From the NCBI GenBank assembly GCA_964462145.1, contig CAYWYB010000351.1, positions 1 through 5,209 of the forward strand: DNA of 5,209 bases, written 5' to 3'. A model generated the notes under the pieces. That model was given only the letters and a program-made list of their open reading frames with translations. It was not told where the DNA came from and did no database searches. Shown in pieces: positions 1 through 5,209 of this stretch; position 1 is the stretch's first letter; each line of letters starts with the position of its first letter. This DNA is from GCA-2731375 sp964462145 (GTDB lineage: Bacteria > Pseudomonadota > Alphaproteobacteria > GCA-2731375). The translations under genes were made by a program, and so were the position numbers.

Positions 1-1035
1 GTTTCCGTGGGCAACTCGAACCCGCATCTCTATTCCAAGCATCTGGAAAGCGTCGACGAACTTTATGAAAAGATCGGCAAGGCCGGTGGCGGCTGGACCG
101 ATGGAACGGTGGGCAAGGGCTCGGATGGCCACCACAAGGCCATTCCATGGTTCTTCATTTCCTTCCCCTTGGCGCTGCGCACGGATCTGATCGGTGAAAT
201 CGGCGAGAACATGCCGGACACCTGGGATGATGTGCACCGTATCGGCACCAAGTTGAAGAAAAAGGGTAATCCGCTCGGTATTCAGATTGCCCATTCGGTC
301 GATTCGAACATGATCCTTCGCGGTATCATGTGGTCCTATGGCGCCAGACTGGTGAATGAGGACAGCAAGACCGTCGCCGTCAACTCAAAAGCATCGGTGG
401 AAGCCTTCAAGTTCATCGCGGCGTTATATAACGACGCCATGACCGACGAAGTGCTGGCCTGGGATGACCGCAACAACAACGTCTGCCTGAACTCCGGCAA
501 ATGCAGCATGATCCTGAATCCGATCAGTGCCTATCGTTCGGCGATCAAGGCCCAGACAAAGGTTCCCGGTACCGATCGGTTGGTGCATCACGCGATCAAT
601 CACATCATGCCGCCGAAGGGACCGGCGGGCCGTCACATGGCCGCATCCTTCAACAATATGGGCGTTTGGAAATTCGCCAAGGAAAAGGAATTGGCCAAGG
701 AGTTCATGGCCTTCCATTTCGCGAAGGAGAACGCCGAGAAGCATCTGACGGCCAGTAAGGGCTACAACCAGCCGGTGCTCGCAGGTAATGCGCTGCATCC
801 GTTGTATGCTTCCAACTCCAAGTATTACTTCGCGCCGTTTATCGGCTGGTATACCCATGCGATCGGCTGGCCAGGCGTACCAACGGCGGCCGTACAGACG
901 GTGGTGGACCAATACCTGCTGCCCGATGCCGTGGCATCCGTGGCGGTCGGCAAAGCCTCGGCTGAAGATGCGGTCAAGAAGTTGGAATCGCAGATGAAGC
1001 GGATCTACAAGCGAGCTGCCAAGCGCGAGGGGTAG
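1..1035 (+). CDS. CUT1 sugar ABC transporter solute-binding protein (5' partial)
   Basis: This is the periplasmic substrate-binding component of a carbohydrate ABC importer (extracellular solute-binding protein family 1, MalE/UgpB-like), which captures substrate and delivers it to the permease pair encoded just downstream. The frame is open from the first base, and the first possible start (GTG at 7) has no ribosome binding site, so the gene begins outside the window. About 344 codons are visible against a usual 400-440, so the signal peptide and first lobe strand are missing. Family traits visible are the lobe-linker motif PDTW (214-225), a WSYGARLVNED stretch (331-363) matching the 'w.yGg.lvdedg' pattern of CUT1 binding proteins, and many tryptophans and tyrosines typical of sugar stacking, such as GWYTHAIGWPG (844-876). 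The C-terminal part is a helical lobe ending in a lysine/arginine-rich tail. Gene order supports the role. The substrate is unknown: sugar, polyol or glycerol phosphate are all possible. Confidence 0.93.
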   Translation, partial: VSVGNSNPHLYSKHLESVDELYEKIGKAGGGWTDGTVGKGSDGHHKAIPWFFISFPLALRTDLIGEIGENMPDTWDDVHRIGTKLKKKGNPLGIQIAHSVDSNMILRGIMWSYGARLVNEDSKTVAVNSKASVEAFKFIAALYNDAMTDEVLAWDDRNNNVCLNSGKCSMILNPISAYRSAIKAQTKVPGTDRLVHHAINHIMPPKGPAGRHMAASFNNMGVWKFAKEKELAKEFMAFHFAKENAEKHLTASKGYNQPVLAGNALHPLYASNSKYYFAPFIGWYTHAIGWPGVPTAAVQTVVDQYLLPDAVASVAVGKASAEDAVKKLESQMKRIYKRAAKREG

Positions 1036-1099
1036 TTGGCGTGTTTGATACTAACAAACAGGCTTGGCCTGTTGACTATACCAAGGTGATTAACAAGCC
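1036..1099 (+). promoter_or_regulatory. Overlapping stem-loops between binding protein and permease genes
   Basis: The gap holds three inverted repeats that share bases and so exclude one another. TGTTTG/CAAACA is at 1042-1047 and 1055-1060, with a 7-base loop. AACAGGC/GCCTGTT is at 1057-1063 and 1067-1073, with a 3-base loop, and is perfect over 7 pairs. CTTGG/CCAAG is at 1063-1067 and 1081-1085. No T-run follows any of them, so an intrinsic terminator is unlikely. Stem-loops after the binding protein gene are known from the E. coli malE-malF region, where they protect the upstream message and help make more binding protein than permease. The same job is inferred here. The third stem would cover part of the permease ribosome binding site (AAGGTGA, 1083-1089). 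Confidence 0.55.
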
Positions 1100-1106
1100 A
1101 TGGTAA
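1041..1106 (+). other. Candidate 21-codon leader ORF overlapping the permease start
   Basis: A short frame begins with GTG-TTT-GAT at 1041. It follows a strong Shine-Dalgarno-like GAGGGG (1027-1032) with an 8-base spacer, and ends with TAA at 1104-1106, just inside the next permease gene (ATG at 1100). Its frame differs from both the binding protein and the permease. The product would begin MFDTNK and end INKPW. The layout would allow translational coupling, or ribosome control over the overlapping stem-loops. I do not recognise the peptide, and a frame this short can arise by chance. Confidence 0.22.
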
Positions 1107-2065
1107 GTGTACCTGAAGTCGAGCGGGCGGTGATAACGTCACCGCCCGCTTCATTCCGCTCCCGGATGAAGAAGCGGGTTGGCCCGGATATAGACGGCTA
1201 TGGTTTCCTGCTGCCGGCCACTCTCGTTATGATTTCTCTGGTGGTTTATCCCTTTTGTCTGGCGGTCTGGTTCAGCGTCTCCGACGCCTTTGTCGGCGAG
1301 CCGGCATCCTATGTGGGTCTGGAAAACTTTATATATATCCTGACCGAAGACGACATCTTTATAGAGACAATCTGGAATACCTTGCTGTTCGCCTTCTGGT
1401 CGGTCCTCTTCAAGGTGGTGCTGGGTCTCAGTTGTGCGTTGTTGCTGCAACGTATTCTGAAGCTGAAGCGCTTCTTCCGTGGCTCGGTTCTCCTGCCCTT
1501 CGTGGCACCGACGGCGCTTTCCACGCTGGGCTGGTGGCTGATCCTGGATCCGACCTACAGCCACATTAACTGGCTTCTGGCGAACATGTGGCCGTTCACG
1601 ATGTTTGGTTGGGGACCCTATAATTTCCTCGGCAATCCGACCCTGGCGATGGCCTCGGTGATCTTCGTCAACATCTGGCGCGGCATTCCGTTTTTCATTA
1701 TCACCATCCTGGCTGGACTGATGGCGATCCCGGATCATCTATACGATGCCGCCGAGATCGACGGCGCCTCGACCTGGCGCAAGTTCTATTCCATCACGCT
1801 GCCGCTGCTGCGGCCGGTGCTGGCCATCATCATCCTGTTTTCGACCATCTTCACGTTGGGCGAATTCAACATCATCTATGTGCTGACCAGGGGCGGTCCG
1901 ATGAACTCGACGCACCTGTTCTCCACCTACTCCTTCACCTACGGCATTTTGAATCACGAGATCGCCCTGGGCGCGGCTGTCGCGCTGTTCCTGTTCCCGA
2001 TCCTTGTATTCATCGTGATCTTCTTGCTGCGGATGGTGAGAAGGGATACTTCACATGAGCTCTAG
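1100..2065 (+). CDS. CUT1 ABC transporter permease, MalF/UgpA type
   Basis: This is an inner-membrane permease forming half of the translocation channel of the sugar importer. The 321 residues fit the family. Six hydrophobic segments are visible at about residues 36-60, 92-117, 128-149, 183-208, 239-262 and 287-311. Between segments four and five lies the EAA loop that docks on the ATPase: DAAEIDGAS at 216-224 with the invariant glycine G222, followed by ITLP at 232-235. The LTRGGPMNST stretch at 262-271 is typical of MalF-type partners. ATG at 1100 is chosen because AAGGTGA (1083-1089) lies 10 bases upstream. A later ATG at 1166 (residue 23) lacks a site. The basic tail before the first segment (SFRSRMKKR) suits a cytoplasmic N-terminus. 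The extra N-terminal domain of enteric MalF is absent, as in most CUT1 systems. The stop overlaps the next permease. Confidence 0.95.
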   Translation: MVSVPEVERAVITSPPASFRSRMKKRVGPDIDGYGFLLPATLVMISLVVYPFCLAVWFSVSDAFVGEPASYVGLENFIYILTEDDIFIETIWNTLLFAFWSVLFKVVLGLSCALLLQRILKLKRFFRGSVLLPFVAPTALSTLGWWLILDPTYSHINWLLANMWPFTMFGWGPYNFLGNPTLAMASVIFVNIWRGIPFFIITILAGLMAIPDHLYDAAEIDGASTWRKFYSITLPLLRPVLAIIILFSTIFTLGEFNIIYVLTRGGPMNSTHLFSTYSFTYGILNHEIALGAAVALFLFPILVFIVIFLLRMVRRDTSHEL

Positions 2066-2966
2066 TACCGATACGTTAACCGGCAGCAGCGGCCGGGAAG
2101 TGGCCATCAACAAAGTGCCGATCTGGCGTCGGCGTAAAGCGGCGGCAAATTACATTGCGTTGCTGCCCTATGTATTCTTCGCGCTGTTTCCCTTCTACAT
2201 CATGGGCGTCACCTCGATTAAGACGGATGCGGAGATCAATAATCTGGGTAACTCTCCATTCTGGGCGTCCGGGATCGCCACGGAGCATTATGTTTACCTG
2301 GCTGAGAATACCAGTTTCTTCAACCACTGGTTCGTGAATACCCTGATCGTCACGGTGGCGGTGACCATTATCTCGGTCTCGATCGGGACATTGGCCGCCT
2401 ATGCCCTGGCGCGTCTACGATTTCGTGGCGTTGAGATTTTCGGTGTTGCCGTCTTCATCACCTACCTGATACCGCAGACGCTGCTGTTTATTCCGTTGAT
2501 TGATGTCATCAATACGATTGATGATTGGGTCCCCATTCGGGATACTTATTGGTCGCTCATCCTGACATACCCAACGTTCCTGATCCCGTTCGTGACCTGG
2601 CTGCTGATGGGCTATTTCAAAACCATCCCGGTAGAGGTCGAGGAATGCGCCTATCTGGATGGTTGTTCGCGCCTCGGCGCGCTTATCAGGGTCGTCCTGC
2701 CCATGGCGATCCCGGGCATTATGTGCGCCATCCTGTTTTCCATCACCCTCAGTTGGAACGAGTTGCTCTATTCCCTGGTGTTTATTCAGGACGAGACCGC
2801 CAAGACCATTTCGGTCGGCGTCATAACCGAGCTGATCCGGGGCGACATTTATTATTGGGGTTCATTGATGGCGGCCTGCTTTATAGGCGCATTGCCAATC
2901 ATCATGATCTATGGGTTCTTCATGGACTACTTCACTTCCGGCCTGACCGCCGGTGCGATCAAGTAG
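2055..2966 (+). CDS. CUT1 ABC transporter permease, MalG/UgpE type
   Basis: This is the second inner-membrane permease, pairing with the MalF-type subunit to form the channel. The 303 residues are slightly longer than the usual 270-290 because of a polar N-terminal tail of about 30 residues rich in Ser, Thr and Arg. Hydrophobic segments lie at about 34-54, 93-120, 127-150, 164-187, 217-244 and 269-292. The EAA loop is ECAYLDGCS (197-205) with conserved G203 and VVLP at 213-216; the middle alanine of the consensus is cysteine here, a mild departure. The C-terminus DYFTSGLTAGAIK is the standard MalG-type ending. ATG at 2055 follows GAGAAGGGA (2038-2046) by 8 bases and overlaps the preceding stop codon by 11 bases, which implies translational coupling and equal production of the two channel halves. 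Confidence 0.95.
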   Translation: MSSSTDTLTGSSGREVAINKVPIWRRRKAAANYIALLPYVFFALFPFYIMGVTSIKTDAEINNLGNSPFWASGIATEHYVYLAENTSFFNHWFVNTLIVTVAVTIISVSIGTLAAYALARLRFRGVEIFGVAVFITYLIPQTLLFIPLIDVINTIDDWVPIRDTYWSLILTYPTFLIPFVTWLLMGYFKTIPVEVEECAYLDGCSRLGALIRVVLPMAIPGIMCAILFSITLSWNELLYSLVFIQDETAKTISVGVITELIRGDIYYWGSLMAACFIGALPIIMIYGFFMDYFTSGLTAGAIK

Positions 2967-2993
2967 GGGATGTAACCGGTCATTAAACAGGGA

Positions 2994-3024
2994 GGCCCGC
3001 CGGGGTGTTTGATCCCGGCGGCCC
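2994..3024 (+). promoter_or_regulatory. GC-rich stem-loop between permease and ATPase genes
   Basis: An inverted repeat pairs 2997-3006 with 3012-3021, eight of the pairs being perfect G-C or C-G, closed by one G-U and one A-U pair and a 5-base GTTTG loop. Beyond a single C-C mismatch (2996/3022) two more G-C pairs extend the stem to 2994 and 3024. The sequence after it is AAAACGAGACC rather than a T-run, so it does not fit an intrinsic terminator on either strand. A role in mRNA stability, processing, or uncoupling ATPase expression from permease expression is inferred. Confidence 0.6.
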
Positions 3025-3060
3025 AAAACGAGACCAAAAAGAAGAAAGAAGAGTGCAAAG

Positions 3061-4158
3061 ATGGCCGAAATTCAGCTGAGAGATCTCTGGAAATACTACG
3101 ATGATGTCGCCGCGGTGCGCGGTATCAATCTGGATATCGAGCATAATGAATTCATCGCCCTGGTCGGCCCGTCAGGCTGTGGCAAGACCACGACCTTGCG
3201 CATGATTGCGGGACTGGAAGACATCACCGCCGGCGACATCGTGGTCGGCGACCGTGTCATCAATGAAGTCGCGCCCAAAGACCGCGACATCGCCATGGTG
3301 TTCCAGAATTACGCGCTTTATCCCCATATGAGCGTGCATCAAAACATGTCTTTCGGATTGAAATTGCGCAAGACGCCGAAAGCCGAAATAGACCGCCGCG
3401 TCAACGATGCCGCTGAAATCCTGAATATTGGCGAGCTTTTGGAACGCCGGCCGAAACAGCTTTCCGGCGGCCAGCGCCAGCGCGTCGCTATGGGCCGCGC
3501 CATCGTCCGCGACCCTCAGGTCTTTCTGTTTGATGAACCCCTGTCCAACCTGGACGCCAAGCTGCGCGTGCAAATGCGCACGGAGATTAAGAAGATCCAT
3601 CAGCGGGTCAAGACCACCGTGGTCTACGTCACCCATGACCAGGTCGAGGCGATGACCCTGGCCGACCGGATCGTCGTGATGAATGAAGGCGTCATTGAAC
3701 AGGTCGGCAGTCCGGAGGAAATGTACGACGAGCCGCGTACCTTGTTTGTGGCGGCTTTCATCGGTTCGCCTTCGATGAATTTCCTGCCCTGCAAGGTTGA
3801 AGCCGCGAACGGTGGCCTCGCGATCCGTCTGGCGGATAATCTGACCCTGCCGGTACCAGGCGGGCGTGAAGAGCGATACATGGACCATGTGGGCAAGGAA
3901 ATGCTGTTCGGCATCCGCCCGGAGCATATCACCGACAAACGCCCCCATACGGATCCGACGCACCACGATTTCACCTCCGACGTCGTCGTCCTGGAACCCA
4001 TGGGCATAGACACCATGGTCTTCATCAATATCGGCGAAACCGAAATCACCACCCGGTCGCGGCCGCGAGCGGTCAGCCAGGTTGGCCAGGCGATGGATTT
4101 CACCATCGACATGGCGCATATGCATCTGATCGACCCGGAAACCGAGCTGGTCTTATAG
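3061..4158 (+). CDS. CUT1 ABC transporter ATP-binding protein, MalK/UgpC type
   Basis: This is the cytoplasmic ATPase that dimerises under the two permeases and drives substrate import. At 365 residues it has the normal length for MalK/UgpC proteins. All nucleotide-binding motifs are intact: Walker A GPSGCGKTT (36-44), Q-loop Q82 in VFQNYALYPHM, signature LSGGQ (134-138), Walker B VFLFD (154-158) with catalytic E159, D-loop SNLD (162-165) and switch H192. From about residue 229 follows the C-terminal TOBE-like regulatory region, with FIGSPSMNFL (233-242) and FGIRPEH (283-289), both hallmarks of the sugar-importer ATPases. ATG at 3061 is preceded by a purine-rich tract with AGAAGAG (3047-3053) 7 bases away, an alphaproteobacterial-style weak ribosome binding site. 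It is separated from the permease genes by 94 bases containing a stem-loop, so it may be expressed at a different level. UgpC is a common database label, but glycerol-3-phosphate specificity is not shown here. Confidence 0.97.
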   Translation: MAEIQLRDLWKYYDDVAAVRGINLDIEHNEFIALVGPSGCGKTTTLRMIAGLEDITAGDIVVGDRVINEVAPKDRDIAMVFQNYALYPHMSVHQNMSFGLKLRKTPKAEIDRRVNDAAEILNIGELLERRPKQLSGGQRQRVAMGRAIVRDPQVFLFDEPLSNLDAKLRVQMRTEIKKIHQRVKTTVVYVTHDQVEAMTLADRIVVMNEGVIEQVGSPEEMYDEPRTLFVAAFIGSPSMNFLPCKVEAANGGLAIRLADNLTLPVPGGREERYMDHVGKEMLFGIRPEHITDKRPHTDPTHHDFTSDVVVLEPMGIDTMVFINIGETEITTRSRPRAVSQVGQAMDFTIDMAHMHLIDPETELVL

Positions 4159-4183
4159 GCGCCGGCTACGCCTGACATCACGG

Positions 4184-5209
4184 CTACTTGGAATTACGGC
4201 ACCAGAATAGATACATACCGTCAAAGGTATGCGGGTTGTCCTGCTCGAAGGCGGACCAGTGCTCAAGTGTGCCGTTCCGCCCGTCGCCAGGGAAGGCATC
4301 CGCATAGGACCGCAAGGTTTCGTCCGGCAGGCTAAAGCCATGAAATTCAAGTCCCTGGGCGGTCATGAAGCCGCTGATCTCGGGGATGGTGCAGGTCTGT
4401 TCGCTGACATGCAAAGCCAGATCACGGAAACCGCTTTTGGTAAAGAAATCGACTGTTTTCGTTAGCGCGCTAGCGCCTTCAGTAGCTGCCTCTTGCATCA
4501 ACTTTCGCCGGTAGGCGCGCAGGCCGTCATCATCAACGTCCGGCCCCGGCCAATCCGCATCCTCGGACAGCGACCCAATGACCCGGCGGGACACAGCGCT
4601 GTAAAGCCCGATCAGCATCAGCCCTCCCGGGCGCAAACGGTCGAGCAGCGCGCGCCATCCCTCGTAGGGATCGGCCATGTGATGCAGAACGCCAACGCAT
4701 TCAATCGCATCAAATTGGCTGTCTGACCTATCAAGATGCAAAATATCGCCAACCGCGAAACGCAGGTTCGCCACCCCCAGCCCATCGGCCATGCGCATGC
4801 CATAGGCAAGGCTCGGCGCGCTCAGGTCCATCGCCAGCACCTTAGCCTCGGCACCGTAACCGATGGCCGAATGAACCGCCTGCCGGCAGGTTCCCGCACC
4901 GGCGATCAAAACCTCGCACGGACCGTCGATCATGGCGAGCTCGGCAACGGAGAAATGCTCCCCCATGCGCTCATTGGCGCTGCCCAGCCGCGGCGCCTGT
5001 AGACTGAGCCAGCGCGGATATGGATCGTGGATATATTGCTCGGTGACCCGTTGCGAAGTCTCATCGGTGACCGCCGTCAGATGGTGCATCCCGTCCGCAT
5101 GGGCGGCCTCTATTCCGCGCGCCTCCAATTCGTCACGCAGCACGGCGCGCAGGGCCTGGGGCGAGACTTTGTCGACGGCGCCCACTCGATCACCAAGGGT
5201 CTCATGAAA
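4184..5209 (-). CDS. Class I SAM-dependent methyltransferase, TPR-methyltransferase type (5' partial)
   Basis: This protein would transfer a methyl group from S-adenosylmethionine to an unknown acceptor. Counting from GTG at 5185 (333 residues), the Rossmann core shows motif I VLIAGAGTC (92-100), the acidic residue D120 at the end of strand two (VLAMDLS), D147 in VGDILHL, the IECVGVLHHM stretch (161-170) and the post-core LRPGG (184-188). Just before the core, SQRVTEQYIHDPYPRW (44-59) matches the conserved 'R.QYEENPYPRW' element of large alphaproteobacterial TPR-methyltransferases. The C-terminal NPHTFDGMYLFWC also fits these proteins. Relatives usually carry TPR repeats before this region. 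The frame has no stop up to the right edge (eight more codons), so the start is probably outside the window; GTG at 5185 has no clear ribosome binding site. It is convergent with the transporter operon and probably unrelated to it. In related proteins motif I usually reads GCGTG; here the last glycine is cysteine (C100). Confidence 0.85.
   Translation of the reverse strand, partial: FHETLGDRVGAVDKVSPQALRAVLRDELEARGIEAAHADGMHHLTAVTDETSQRVTEQYIHDPYPRWLSLQAPRLGSANERMGEHFSVAELAMIDGPCEVLIAGAGTCRQAVHSAIGYGAEAKVLAMDLSAPSLAYGMRMADGLGVANLRFAVGDILHLDRSDSQFDAIECVGVLHHMADPYEGWRALLDRLRPGGLMLIGLYSAVSRRVIGSLSEDADWPGPDVDDDGLRAYRRKLMQEAATEGASALTKTVDFFTKSGFRDLALHVSEQTCTIPEISGFMTAQGLEFHGFSLPDETLRSYADAFPGDGRNGTLEHWSAFEQDNPHTFDGMYLFWCRNSK

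Noticed and set aside
424..912. A 162-codon minus-strand frame inside the binding protein gene, and similar frames at 1151-1738 and 3624-4181
   Set aside because: They oppose well-supported genes, have low-complexity His/Arg/Gln-rich or Ser-rich translations and show no family motif.
1072..1100. TTGACT as a possible -35 promoter box before the permease gene
   Set aside because: No plausible -10 hexamer lies 16-18 bases downstream; that position falls at AAGCCATG, the start of the gene.
2970..2975. ATG-TAA start-stop element just after the MalG-type permease
   Set aside because: The six bases can arise by chance, and nothing around them suggests a regulatory role.
3172..4125. A 317-codon open frame on the minus strand inside the ATPase gene
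   Set aside because: It is the antisense shadow of a gene with every ABC ATPase motif intact. The translation shows no recognisable domain, and long antisense frames are common in GC-rich coding DNA.
4158..4183. Possible bidirectional terminator between the convergent genes
   Set aside because: Only a 4-pair GGCG/CGCC stem (4158-4172) and a 7-base direct repeat CGGCTAC are present, with no T-run on either strand. How transcription ends here is not visible.
4214..4232. CATACC/GGTATG inverted repeat near the 3' end of the methyltransferase gene
   Set aside because: It is only six pairs, lies inside coding sequence and has no T-run after it on the minus strand.
1..5209. A novel defence, mobile or biosynthetic system
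   Set aside because: All substantial genes belong to well-known families in their standard order. There are no repeats arrays, transposase, integrase, toxin-antitoxin pair or reverse transcriptase.

Overview
The window looks like ordinary chromosome from a moderately GC-rich alphaproteobacterium, most plausibly in or near the Rhodospirillales. The lineage is inferred from codon and base composition, AG-rich ribosome binding sites, and a methyltransferase of a type I associate with that group. No marker gene in the window proves it. I found no mobile element, CRISPR array, tRNA or rRNA.

Bases 1-4158 (+ strand) hold a nearly complete CUT1-type (MalEFGK/UgpBAEC-like) carbohydrate ABC importer operon. 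In order these are the C-terminal three quarters or more of a periplasmic solute-binding protein (cut by the left edge), a MalF-type permease, a MalG-type permease whose start overlaps the MalF stop by 11 bases, and a MalK/UgpC-type ATPase with an intact ATP-binding core and a C-terminal TOBE-like region. The binding protein would capture a sugar or polyol in the periplasm. The two permeases would form the channel and a dimer of the ATPase would drive import. The substrate cannot be read from the sequence.

The two noncoding gaps inside the operon (1036-1099 and 2967-3060) each contain clear inverted repeats with no U-tract, so they look like mRNA-processing, stabilising or translation-control elements rather than terminators. 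Each gap also contains a short GTG-TTT-GAT reading frame with a Shine-Dalgarno-like sequence in front of it, running into the start of the next gene. This parallel is the least explained thing in the window, but it may be coincidence.

Bases 4184-5209 (- strand, convergent with the operon, 25-base gap) hold a SAM-dependent methyltransferase. It resembles the C-terminal half of the large TPR-methyltransferase proteins of alphaproteobacteria. Its frame stays open to the right edge, so the gene is probably incomplete here. It has no evident link to the transporter.

Overall this is a conventional transport operon beside an unrelated gene. I do not see evidence for a new biological system beyond the small intergenic elements noted.
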